DNA of 30,417 nucleotides from Tritrichomonas foetus (lineage: Eukaryota; Parabasalia; Tritrichomonadida; Tritrichomonadidae), in the NCBI GenBank assembly GCA_001839685.1, contig MLAK01001145.1, forward strand, positions 1-30,417. Reading direction: 5' to 3'. A program made the position numbers and the translations under genes. The notes beneath the pieces were generated by a model. The model was not told where the DNA came from. It saw only the letters and a list, made by a program, of their open reading frames with translations, and made no database searches. Below are positions 8,289-16,400 of the stretch, one piece after another; within the stretch, counting starts at the first letter, position 1; every line of letters begins with the position of its first letter.

Positions 8289-10046
8289 ATGAGTGATCCA
8301 ATTGAAGTTGATGAGGATCAAACTGATCCATTTACTTCAGTGTCAGATCGTGATAATTTATTTATCATTCATAAAGGAAAGCCATCTGATAAACATTCAC
8401 CATTAGCCAAAATAATCACTAAACCCCGATGGCCAGAAAATTTGTGGGCAACTGGTCAATTGGTATACAGTATTAAACACACAGAAAAAATTCTGCCTCC
8501 TCCAACTTCACCTGATGATATCACATTGAGGTTTGATTCACGTTTTGAAAGTGGAAACTTATCGAGAGCATATAAATTATCTGATGATAGTTATCATTTA
8601 ATTTTAGAATATGATCACAGTTCAAATGGTGCTTGCATGTGGTTTTATTTCAAAATTACAAACATGCGAAAAAATATCAAATATAATTTTTATATTTCAG
8701 GATTTTCAAAAGAATCTGTTTTATTTTGTTCAGGTTCAAAAATATTTTATTATAGTGAAAAAAGAGCACAACAAGAAAATATCAATTGGACTCATGGTGG
8801 TTGTAAATATGCTTATGCAGTAACATCCCGTACTAAAACTAAACTTAAACGTGCAACATTACAATTCAGATTTCGGTTCCCACATGATGATGATATTTGC
8901 TTTTTTTGTTATGCTTTACCATACACATATTCCGACTTACTACGAAATATAGAACGATGGAAAAAAGCAGCAGCACCAGGTGTTGTCACTTCTGAGATAA
9001 TTTGTCAAACATTATGTGGAAGAGATGTTCCTTTTCTTCAAATCACGTCACCTAATTCGACAATTCCACTTGCTGGTAAAAGTTGTATCTTTTTGACTGG
9101 GAGAATTCATCCTGGTGAATCAAATGGATCATTTGTACTTCATGGACTTATTGATTTTTTGCTTTCTGATGATCCAAATGCAAAATTCATTCTAGATCAT
9201 TGTGTTGTACGTATCGTTCCTATGATTGCTGTTGATGGTGTTGTTGAGGGATCGTACAGAATCTCACTTATGGGTCAAGATTTGAATCGAATGTGGGAAA
9301 AGCCGAATCCTGTAATGCAGCCTGTTGTTTATAAAACTAAATCATTAATTGCACAAACTGCAACAGAACGACCTTTAGTTGTTTATATCGATTTTCATGG
9401 GCACTCAAACCAACATGGTACTTTTGCATTTGGTTGTCCAAACCCTACAGATTTAGGATTAAAAGATGCAGAAAAAACATTACCAAGATTATTTGCATTT
9501 TTAAGTGATGAATTTTCATGGGAAAATTGTGTTTTTTCTTTTCCAAAAGAACGTAAAAATGCAGGAAGAATCGTTGTTAGAAGAGAAATGGGAGTCGTCC
9601 AATCTTTTACCATAGAAGCATCTTTTGGAGCAGTTAAAGCAGGAAAAAATGCAGGAATGTTATACGATGAAATATTATGGAAGAAAGTTGGAGCAGACTT
9701 AGGTTTAGCCATTTATCATTATTTAATTCCAACGGCTTCACCTTTAGTTTCATATGTAAATAAAGAATTGGCTTTTTTTGCACCAAAAATGTCAAAAGCA
9801 AAAATTAGGGAACCATCAGACCAATCCCAGAGTTCGAGAGAAGATCCTGTTGTTCGATTTCAGAGTGTGGAAAAACAAACAAATATTGATTTAAATCTTG
9901 AAAATGGAAAAAATACCGGAATATTTTTAAGAGCTAAAGAACCATCAAATTTCCTCAACTTTGATGTCAACCAAATTACTGCGAAACCTCCACATGTTGT
10001 GATGCCGAAGTGGAATCAAGCAACTTTTGTTAAATCTAAATGTTAA
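8289..10046 (+). CDS. cytosolic carboxypeptidase (CCP/AGBL, M14 family, tubulin deglutamylase type)
   Basis: A zinc metallocarboxypeptidase of 585 aa, of the subfamily that removes glutamates from polyglutamylated tubulin. The N-terminal beta-rich CCP domain covers about residues 75-215, with the typical FDSRFESGNLSRA opening. The M14 catalytic domain follows: zinc ligands in HPGE (His274, Glu277) and in FHGHS (His370), the DLNRMW string in between, and the general-base Glu443 in FTIEASFGA. The key residues for activity are therefore present. In a multi-flagellate trichomonad, flagella and the axostyle are the expected microtubule targets (inference). The reading frame is open up to a TTG at 8271, but 8289 is the first ATG. 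The tail after ~490 is polar and unmatched. Confidence 0.9.
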   Translation: MSDPIEVDEDQTDPFTSVSDRDNLFIIHKGKPSDKHSPLAKIITKPRWPENLWATGQLVYSIKHTEKILPPPTSPDDITLRFDSRFESGNLSRAYKLSDDSYHLILEYDHSSNGACMWFYFKITNMRKNIKYNFYISGFSKESVLFCSGSKIFYYSEKRAQQENINWTHGGCKYAYAVTSRTKTKLKRATLQFRFRFPHDDDICFFCYALPYTYSDLLRNIERWKKAAAPGVVTSEIICQTLCGRDVPFLQITSPNSTIPLAGKSCIFLTGRIHPGESNGSFVLHGLIDFLLSDDPNAKFILDHCVVRIVPMIAVDGVVEGSYRISLMGQDLNRMWEKPNPVMQPVVYKTKSLIAQTATERPLVVYIDFHGHSNQHGTFAFGCPNPTDLGLKDAEKTLPRLFAFLSDEFSWENCVFSFPKERKNAGRIVVRREMGVVQSFTIEASFGAVKAGKNAGMLYDEILWKKVGADLGLAIYHYLIPTASPLVSYVNKELAFFAPKMSKAKIREPSDQSQSSREDPVVRFQSVEKQTNIDLNLENGKNTGIFLRAKEPSNFLNFDVNQITAKPPHVVMPKWNQATFVKSKC

Positions 10047-10324
10047 GCGTGTATTAGTAAAAAATAAATAAAAATAATTCATCACAAAGATATTTGAGAT
10101 GATGTGAACAACATCAAAATTTGAATTCTTTACACAAAAAATAAATTGACTAGAAATGGTGAAAAAACCGTATGATTATATTCTTTCAGCGAGTTTTTCA
10201 ATGTATAATCTGTTGTAATAATCATTTAGATGACCAAATAATGACTGAAAATTTCGTGTGAAGGATTACATTTTTAATTACTCATGACTTTTTGTATTTT
10301 TAAATGGTCTATCTGTAATTAATA
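10047..10324. other. intergenic region upstream of the coiled-coil gene
   Basis: A 278-base AT-rich spacer. On the minus strand TACGGTTT (10165-10172) fits the published M3 core-promoter consensus of Trichomonas, but it points away from the downstream gene and may be coincidental. No TCAYW element is close to the next ATG. Confidence 0.35.
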
Positions 10325-11902
10325 ATGGAAAATAAACGGTCTAGTTCAATGTCTTCAGAACTCGACATCAGCACTGACGCTGATTTTCTAAAAGAGATAG
10401 AAGACCTTCAACTTGACGATGTTTCAATTGGGACTGGTTCCCCTTTGAAAACCCCACCAGTTCCCAGAAAAACCTCCGGAAACGTGAATAAATCATCAAA
10501 ATCAAGATCCCGCCAAAAAAGACGACCATCAATGCGAATACAGTTCGATAAAAAGCCAACTCTCGATCTAGATGCGCTGTTAGCAGGCACCGATTTCAAG
10601 CCAGAATCACCATCAGGCGAAAAAAATATTGCCGATAATAATTTCACCGACTTTTCAAAAAACGGTACAAATTCAAACCCAAAAAGCCAAACGATTCAAA
10701 GTCCGCAAGGTAAAGATGACTTCATCGGTAATAATAATTTTGACGATACAAATAATAACTTTGATACGAACCAACAAGGATTTTCAGCAGCTTTACTTGA
10801 ATCTAGAGTTTCAAGCTATTTAAATAACTCTTTGAAAGCGCTCCAAGAAGACGTTATTTTTGAAATCAAAAATATATTCGATAATAGCAGCTACACTCAA
10901 TTGATTGACCAATTTTTATTTGACCTTGCGTCAGATTTGCGAAGTGAGATTCAATTTGTGAATTCCTTATCGAATGATATTTTATATGGATTTCCGATAG
11001 ATTTCGATGTCACTTTTCCTCGTCTCAGGCCATATTCATCTTTTCCCGTTAAAGGCTATTTAAACCAGATTGAGGTTCTCAAAACCCAATTTTCGAACGA
11101 AATGACAAAAACCCAAAATGACATCTCGGAGGCGATGAATACCCGAGATTCGGCTGTTTCTCAAAACAACATAGCCCTCAAATCACTTGACCAGAAGCTT
11201 CGCCATCTGCAGAACAAGTCGTGTCGACTTGAGCTTCAGTTTTCAGACCTCCAACATGTCCAGCACACTTTGAACAAGCAGATGACTTCACTTAATGAGA
11301 AAATTGAAGAGCATGAATCGAAAGTCACACAAAATGAAGAAAAGATGAATGATTTGGATGAAATTAAATCATGCATCAATGAACTTCTTGTTGAAATGGA
11401 AAAAAGCGACAAAGATAAAAAAAATAGTCTCATTAAGACAAAATTGGGAATCCTAATCTCTGAGCAAAAGGAGCTTCGTGAATTCCAATTCAGCACAGCA
11501 AACTCGGCTACAAAGTTATATGGAAATGTAGCACAAATGAATTTATTGAATAATTCGATGAATTCTTCCTTGAACTCGTCTATGAATCCTTCCGTGAATT
11601 ATTCAGCAAACCAGAATTGGAGAGAAGCAATGATGTATATGCAACCATCAGTCCAGCATCCACAAGCAACCAGCTACAGTGCGCCTTTTTCACCAAGATC
11701 GCCTGCAAATGCAAGCCCAGTTCGATTCCCCCTTAGCCCCGAAAACCCTCTGACTCCACCTGTAAGGAGAAAGGTAAAGTTTTCACCAATACGTGTCAGA
11801 GAAACACCTAATTATGAACCGGATAGTGACGATGGCGACCCGAGAATGACGAATTATTTATTGAACAAACAATTCGGAAACTCACTGTCATCGTATGCGT
11901 AA
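10325..11902 (+). CDS. coiled-coil protein with clustered SP/TP sites
   Basis: I do not recognise a family. The 525-aa product has a polar, basic N terminus (GSPLKTPPVPRK, SRSRQKRRPSMR), an Asn/Asp-rich linker, a compact region at about 155-245 with FPIDFDVTFPRLRPY, then a long coiled coil at about 250-400 (Gln/Glu/Lys heptad-like sequence). An Asn/Ser/Met repeat stretch near residues 405-430 is followed by a tail with many proline-directed sites (FSPRSPANASPVRFPLSPE, then LTPP and KFSPIR), suggesting control by CDK- or MAPK-type kinases. This layout is common in basal-body, centrosomal and cytoskeletal proteins, but that is only an analogy. No transmembrane segment or signal peptide is seen. 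The start is the first ATG; another Met is 8 residues in. Confidence 0.75.
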   Translation: MENKRSSSMSSELDISTDADFLKEIEDLQLDDVSIGTGSPLKTPPVPRKTSGNVNKSSKSRSRQKRRPSMRIQFDKKPTLDLDALLAGTDFKPESPSGEKNIADNNFTDFSKNGTNSNPKSQTIQSPQGKDDFIGNNNFDDTNNNFDTNQQGFSAALLESRVSSYLNNSLKALQEDVIFEIKNIFDNSSYTQLIDQFLFDLASDLRSEIQFVNSLSNDILYGFPIDFDVTFPRLRPYSSFPVKGYLNQIEVLKTQFSNEMTKTQNDISEAMNTRDSAVSQNNIALKSLDQKLRHLQNKSCRLELQFSDLQHVQHTLNKQMTSLNEKIEEHESKVTQNEEKMNDLDEIKSCINELLVEMEKSDKDKKNSLIKTKLGILISEQKELREFQFSTANSATKLYGNVAQMNLLNNSMNSSLNSSMNPSVNYSANQNWREAMMYMQPSVQHPQATSYSAPFSPRSPANASPVRFPLSPENPLTPPVRRKVKFSPIRVRETPNYEPDSDDGDPRMTNYLLNKQFGNSLSSYA

Positions 11903-12089
11903 TATGTTATTTGTGTTTATTAATAAAAATTGCGTTTTAGCAGTTATTTCTTGGTATGTTTCTTTTATTCATTTGTCACAATTCCTTGTGTGCTCTCTTG
12001 CATATCTTTTTACAAAACAATCTTAAAATTTTTTATGATTCATGCACTCTTTTGAAGAGATCAAAATTTGAAAATTAGAATTTCATGTA

Positions 12090-12185
12090 TGATTCTTCTT
12101 TTCTTTGTTCTTTACTTCTGTTGTTCTTTTCTTCTCTTGTTCTTTTCTTCTCTTATTATTCTTCTCTTATTATTATATTCTCTTG
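12090..12185. repeat. imperfect pyrimidine-rich tandem repeat
   Basis: Repeats of TTGTTCTTTTCTTCTC grading into TTATTATTCTTCTC. Slippage-type low-complexity sequence just beyond the 3' end of the coiled-coil gene. Confidence 0.7.
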
Positions 12186-12363
12186 TTATTAATATGAGAA
12201 ATCTACTAATTTCCATCAAATGAACAATAAATATACAATTTTCTTTGGTATTTGTGCATATTCATTTTCCTTTTTGGTTTTTATTTATAACATCAGAATA
12301 TAATGAATACAAGCGAGAAAATTTAAATAAAGGTGAAATTATTAACGAGAAACATATCAACAA

Positions 12364-12364
<1 letters not shown>

Positions 12365-12412
<48 letters not shown>
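12365..12412 (+). repeat. 48-base poly(A) tract
   Basis: An uninterrupted run of 48 A residues on the plus strand, by far the longest homopolymer in the window. The left side is GAAACATATCAACAAC and the right side TCCTATC. I see no target-site duplication or retroposed gene next to it. Confidence 0.9.
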
Positions 12413-12415
<3 letters not shown>

Positions 12416-12596
12416 TATCTTAAAAAAAAGATCCCAGAATAAATTAATATCCCTTTACCAAATAGAATCAATAGTAAATACAGAAAGATTCAACCAATAA
12501 CTATTTAATAAATATTTAATTTAGTATGAAGTATAGGTTAAAACAATATATAATATAAGGGATCTTTCACGTGTATATTTATATTGATTAAACATT

Positions 12597-13712
12597 TTAG
12601 AAGAAATTATCGGAAAGGAAATCCCATTCCCCGCGCATTTGCACGAACGCAGAGTGCGATCGTTTGAGAGTTTTATCATCGTCACCATTAATTAAATCAT
12701 CATCACCTGGAAGTGTCGGTGGCTCCATATCCAGGTCCTGGAAGCATTCATAAGAAAGCGACGATGTGAAATTCGGAATTTCGAGACCTTGAGGCTCCAT
12801 TGGATCGAAGTCGTCGATTGATTGAAGATCGAATTCGATTTGTTTAGGCTGGAATGGTGGTTTTGCCGCAAGAATGCTTGCTGCGAGGTTTGATTGTAAG
12901 CCTGATGTCAGATTGGACTGCAAGCCAGAAGACTGTAAAGTAGTAGAAGTCAAGTTTGATTGCATTCCAGGCTGGAGGCCTGCTGATAGACCTGCCTGTA
13001 GATTTGGTGACGACTGTTGCGTGACTTGCTGCACCTGCTGGGGCGTCATTCCTTGCAGCTGTTGTGCGGTCAATTGCTGCTGCTGCTGCTGTGCCATGTT
13101 GAATGGAAATTGGGGCATGTGTTGTGATACAGGTGGTAAGAAAAAGTTAGATGATGTTGATCGTCGTGGAGCGGTCTTCTTTTCATCAAACAAGTCATCT
13201 GGCGTTATTTCCGGCATGGCGAGGTTCGAGTATGAGCTGACAAAACAGAAGCGGGCATCGTCGGATGCATATCTAACTGTCCATTGTCGTAAAATATTCT
13301 GATGGTTTTGTAATGATGGCAATGCTGTCAATACGCAATTTCTTGCCTTAGCCTTCGTCCGGAGGGCTACAAAGCCGAGCTGTTGGAAACTTCCGTTGAT
13401 TGACGATTTGCAGCGACTTAAGAAGCTTTTAAGCTGGCGAGTATTAACACATACGATCGGACCGACAAAACAGACGCCGCATAGGACGCAACGCGCTTCC
13501 TGATTGTCCTCTGAGCGCTCGAGAAACCTGAGGACGATATTTAATTCTTTACTGAACGTGATGATTCTTCTATCTTTGGATGATATTTTCTGGCCGTGGT
13601 GAAAATTATTTCGCAATCGAAGGAATTCGTTCCTGTCTTCTTGTGAAATGGCGTTCCAATACTGAGATGGAAGATTCATCTCAGGTACGATATTTGAACT
13701 TGAAGCGCTCAT
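12597..13712 (-). CDS. initiator-binding domain (IBD) transcription factor, IBP39-like
   Basis: The trichomonad-specific IBD is a winged-helix domain that binds the Inr at RNA polymerase II promoters; IBP39 of Trichomonas vaginalis is the founding member. The 371-aa protein carries the domain at about residues 14-150, with strings I recognise from the family: KDRRIITFSKELNIVLRFLE, R-C-V-L-C-G-V-C-F, ICVNTRQLK-like VCVNTRQLKSFL and the recognition-helix segment CKSSINGSFQQLGF. The rest differs from IBP39: a Gln-rich tract near 210-240, repeats of LQSNLTS type, and an acidic C terminus with DDFDPMEP, DLDMEPP and GDDDLINGDDD, all typical of an activation domain. So this is one of the expanded IBD family rather than IBP39 itself. 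The start at 13712 is the first ATG in frame, with an Inr just upstream. Confidence 0.88.
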   Translation of the reverse strand: MSASSSNIVPEMNLPSQYWNAISQEDRNEFLRLRNNFHHGQKISSKDRRIITFSKELNIVLRFLERSEDNQEARCVLCGVCFVGPIVCVNTRQLKSFLSRCKSSINGSFQQLGFVALRTKAKARNCVLTALPSLQNHQNILRQWTVRYASDDARFCFVSSYSNLAMPEITPDDLFDEKKTAPRRSTSSNFFLPPVSQHMPQFPFNMAQQQQQQLTAQQLQGMTPQQVQQVTQQSSPNLQAGLSAGLQPGMQSNLTSTTLQSSGLQSNLTSGLQSNLAASILAAKPPFQPKQIEFDLQSIDDFDPMEPQGLEIPNFTSSLSYECFQDLDMEPPTLPGDDDLINGDDDKTLKRSHSAFVQMRGEWDFLSDNFF

Positions 13713-13718
13713 TTTTAA

Positions 13719-13723
13719 TGTGA
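13719..13723 (-). promoter_or_regulatory. initiator (Inr) of the IBD gene
   Basis: On the minus strand TCACA fits TCAYW, giving a 9-nt leader before the ATG at 13712. Because IBD proteins bind such elements, autoregulation is conceivable. Confidence 0.65.
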
Positions 13724-14391
13724 TATGTGAAGTAAAATTATCGTTGATAGGGATTCTGAAATTTATTACAAATCCGTTATTTTCAATGAGTCTATTCAAA
13801 AAGTTTCTTATTTTGTGAGATTTTGGATAATATAATTCAATAATAATAAAAAATAATTGTGATAATTTATGTCAACAAATTGTATGTATTGTTCTCAAAT
13901 TCTGACATTTAATGATGAGAGTTTTTGAATCAATTTATGGAAACAATTTATGAGCTTATTGTGAAGCACTTAAAGAATTTTTTTTAGAATAATTGTTATA
14001 ATATTTTGGTTTGTATCTTGGAGAACAAAACTTTGACAGTAATAATTTTTATTCCATAACATAATATAAGATTCATTTAAACAATAGGAATAATTAAGTA
14101 ATGAATAACTCTCTATATAGCTCTCTACACTTGATTTTTCTTTAACCACATCTTTCACAAGACTCTATACAATTCGTAAAAAAACATAAAAATCATGATT
14201 TAAAGAAATCAAGCAAGTCCGGAACAACTCGTCATAAAAAAAAAAACAAAAATATAAAGAGCTTCCTCAACAAAATATCATTTTATAGAAAAGAAGCTTC
14301 AACTCATTGATTCATGATATTATTTGATGAAAGGAATGGCCAAATATAAATTTGTAAAGAGAGAGCGAGAAATCATTATATCAAAGTTTAT
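13724..14391. other. intergenic region, IBD gene to RPS5
   Basis: About 670 AT-rich bases between two minus-strand genes. A 62-codon open frame at 13970-14158 has no ATG at its start and an extreme Tyr/Ile/Asn composition, so it is rejected as a gene. No repeat or RNA gene was recognised. Confidence 0.5.
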
Positions 14392-14973
14392 TTAACGGTT
14401 AGACTTGGCGATACGTTCAAGTTCGTCCTTCTTCTTGACAGCGTAGGATTCTGGTGCGTTCCTTGATGCAGCTGAAAGTTCATCGGCGAGGCATTCAGAG
14501 ATTGTGCGGGATGAGCGGAAGGCAGCCTTGCGAGCTCCTTCTGTGAGTAAGGAGAGGGCTTGGTTGACACGGCGGAGTGGTGAGACATCGCAAGCTTGAC
14601 GACGGACAGTACCACCAACGCCGATACGGGTTGAATCTTCGCGGGCGCCGCAGTTTTGGACGGCCTTGACGAAGACGACAATTGGGTTTTCGCCGGTTGA
14701 GAGGTTGATGAGTTCGAATGCTTGGCGGACAATGCGGATTGTCATGAGCTTCTTACCTGTGTTGCGACCGTGCATCATGAGGTAGTTGCAGAGACGTTCA
14801 ACGAGTGGGCAGTTGACCTTGTGGAACATCTTATTTTGATAACGGCCAGCTGTGTGGGGAACCATAACGTGTTGTTTCTCGTGGACAGAGATATAGTCAA
14901 CGAGGGCTTTATCGAGGCTATCGAAATCGACATCGGAATAAGACCACTTGCCAAAGAGCTTTACGTCTTCCAT
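14392..14973 (-). CDS. RPS5: 40S ribosomal protein S5 (uS7)
   Basis: A small-subunit ribosomal protein that sits in the head near the mRNA exit and tRNA E site. The 193-aa length matches eukaryotic RPS5. Conserved strings include [79 protein letters not shown] and the C-terminal IAKSNR end. Codons are strongly biased towards C- and G-ending forms compared with most neighbours, as in the enolase gene, which suits high expression. The start at 14973 (MEDVKLF) is the first ATG in frame; a CCTTT M5-type initiator lies seven bases upstream. The stop codon begins the string TAAATAAA, a likely TAAA 3'-end signal. Confidence 0.97.
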   Translation of the reverse strand: MEDVKLFGKWSYSDVDFDSLDKALVDYISVHEKQHVMVPHTAGRYQNKMFHKVNCPLVERLCNYLMMHGRNTGKKLMTIRIVRQAFELINLSTGENPIVVFVKAVQNCGAREDSTRIGVGGTVRRQACDVSPLRRVNQALSLLTEGARKAAFRSSRTISECLADELSAASRNAPESYAVKKKDELERIAKSNR

Positions 14974-14976
14974 TAG

Positions 14977-14981
14977 AAAGG
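14977..14981 (-). promoter_or_regulatory. M5-type initiator (CCTTT) of RPS5
   Basis: On the minus strand CCTTT lies just before the ATG at 14973. In Trichomonas vaginalis the M5 motif CCTTT replaces the Inr in some genes and transcription starts at its second C, which here would give a 7-nt leader. AACGGTTT, an M3-type string, occurs about 90 bases farther upstream but on the plus strand. Confidence 0.6.
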
Positions 14982-15253
14982 CCAAAACAAACCTTCTCAA
15001 ATCACGAGGTCTATGACATTATTGAAAAAGTTGAATAACGACCAATTTAACATTAAATGATTAACCAACCAAAACGGTTTATTTGGTGTTTTATGGTCTC
15101 CGACATTATGCTTATCCAATGAGTAAAATCAACATAATGCATTCATTAAAAAATAATGTAACAATATTAGCTCATTTTCTCAATTATATAAATCTAATTT
15201 GACATTCATTAAATAAAAGACAAATAAAAAGGTTAAATTTTGGGAGTTCAAGG

Positions 15254-15258
15254 TCATT
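15254..15258 (+). promoter_or_regulatory. initiator (Inr) of the bromodomain gene
   Basis: TCATT fits TCAYW with the start A at 15256, nine bases before the ATG at 15265. Confidence 0.7.
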
Positions 15259-15264
15259 TTACCC

Positions 15265-15933
15265 ATGGAGAGATTTATCAGTAGAATCAAAACTATTACC
15301 CGAAAAATAGCTGATAAACAATCTTGTCAGCTTCTCTTCAGCACACCTGTTCAACCAGAATTAGATGGACTTGAAAATTATTTTGATATTGTGAAAAAGC
15401 CTATGGATTTAGGAAAAATCCAAGACAATTTAAAAAAATCGGTTTATAAAACCCCGAAAGAATGGTACGATGATATGTGTCTTGTTTTTCAGAACGCGAT
15501 TAATTATTATTCAGAAGAAAATCCAATTTCTCTAATCGCGAAGTATCGTCTTGATGAATTCTATAAAGAAGCAGTTGGACTAGAGCTTGAAAATGATGAA
15601 GAATGGTTAGAATCTGTTCAAAAAGAATCGAAAAAATTAATCGATTTATTTGCAAGACCTCCATCAATACAAAAAGCAAATTCTAAATTAAACAATATAA
15701 AAGCATTGATGGACACTCAGGATCAGCCAACAACGGCCGAGCTTGCAACATATTTAGAGAAATTGAATATGCTTGGAAAAGATCAAGAAGCTAAAGAGGA
15801 TTTATATACGCTACTAAGTGACATAGGAGGAATTATGCCCGATAGTATAAAAGAAATGCCGATTGATCTCGAGAAATTAAATCCTGATGTTGTTAAATCG
15901 TTATATTTGTATGCGAGAGAACGATTATTATAA
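15265..15933 (+). CDS. small bromodomain protein with NET-like C terminus
   Basis: A candidate chromatin reader of 222 aa. The bromodomain covers about residues 5-105: the ZA loop carries LFSTPVQPELDGLENYFDIV followed by KKPMDLGKIQDNL, the typical PMDL motif, and the B/C helices carry the FQNAINYY segment. At the position of the acetyl-lysine-binding Asn (usually NAxxYN) this protein has Tyr. Atypical bromodomains with Tyr, Thr or Asp at this site are known. The last ~60 residues (LYTLLSDIGGIMPDSIKE, then LEKLNPDVVKSLYLYA) resemble the NET domain of BET proteins, so the whole reads like a single-bromodomain miniature BET protein. It is divergent from RPS5 and has a clear initiator. Confidence 0.88.
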   Translation: MERFISRIKTITRKIADKQSCQLLFSTPVQPELDGLENYFDIVKKPMDLGKIQDNLKKSVYKTPKEWYDDMCLVFQNAINYYSEENPISLIAKYRLDEFYKEAVGLELENDEEWLESVQKESKKLIDLFARPPSIQKANSKLNNIKALMDTQDQPTTAELATYLEKLNMLGKDQEAKEDLYTLLSDIGGIMPDSIKEMPIDLEKLNPDVVKSLYLYARERLL

Positions 15934-16400
15934 ATTATTATAAATGTTATAGATTACACATCAATTGTTTTCTTTTTTAATCACTTTTTAGACGATCATT
16001 GTTATCTAATTGTTGTTATTTAATTGTTATTATCTAATAGTTGTTATTTAATAATTGTTATCTAATTGTTGTCATTTAATAGTTGTTATCCAATTGTTGT
16101 CATTTAATAGTTGTCATTTAATAGTTGTTATCCAATTGTTGTCATTTAATAGTTGTCATTTAATAGTTGTTATCCAATTGTTGTTATCTAATAGTTTTTA
16201 TTTAATAGTTTCTATTTAATAGTTGTACTCTAATAGTTGTTATTTAATAGTTATTATCGATAATAATCATATTTATCACCAACAAATCTATGGCATGATC
16301 TCTAAAATCATATCGAATAAGTCCATTAAATCAAAAATCATTAAACAATAATAATAGTATCAAATCGTATTTAATAATATATAAAGCATCATATAAATAA
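15934..16400. other. convergent intergenic region, bromodomain to phosphatase
   Basis: AT-rich spacer mostly occupied by the 14-bp minisatellite. The remainder (16260-16400) is AT-rich with TAATAATA strings near the phosphatase stop. No gene is seen. Confidence 0.6.
16008..16259. repeat. minisatellite, 18 units of 14 bp
   Basis: Eighteen consecutive 14-base units close to AATAGTTGTTATTT fill 16008-16259 exactly, with no length variation. Units 7-9 and 10-12 are identical as a 42-bp block, which shows a higher-order repeat. The array lies between the convergent 3' ends of the bromodomain and phosphatase genes. A 14-bp period is not compatible with a continuous coding repeat. Confidence 0.92.

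Larger units (their letters stand above)
11903..12596. other. convergent intergenic region with simple repeats and poly(A)
   Basis: About 690 bases between the ends of the coiled-coil gene and the IBD gene. It holds a pyrimidine-rich imperfect repeat at roughly 12090-12185 (TTCTTTTCTTCTCTTG-like units grading to CTTATTATT) and a 48-base pure A tract at 12365-12412. The open frame across the A tract encodes poly-Lys and is not a credible gene. I see no RNA gene. Confidence 0.6.

Noticed and set aside
12245..12442. 65-codon ORF on the plus strand
   Set aside because: Half of it is poly-Lys from the A tract, and it does not start with a supported promoter.
12874..13302. 142-codon Cys-rich ORF on the plus strand
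   Set aside because: It is antisense to the Gln-rich repeats of the IBD gene; the Cys runs are the complement of CAG codons.
13970..14158. 62-codon ORF on the minus strand
   Set aside because: It begins with a GTG and its Tyr/Asn/Ile-rich composition is that of random AT-rich DNA.
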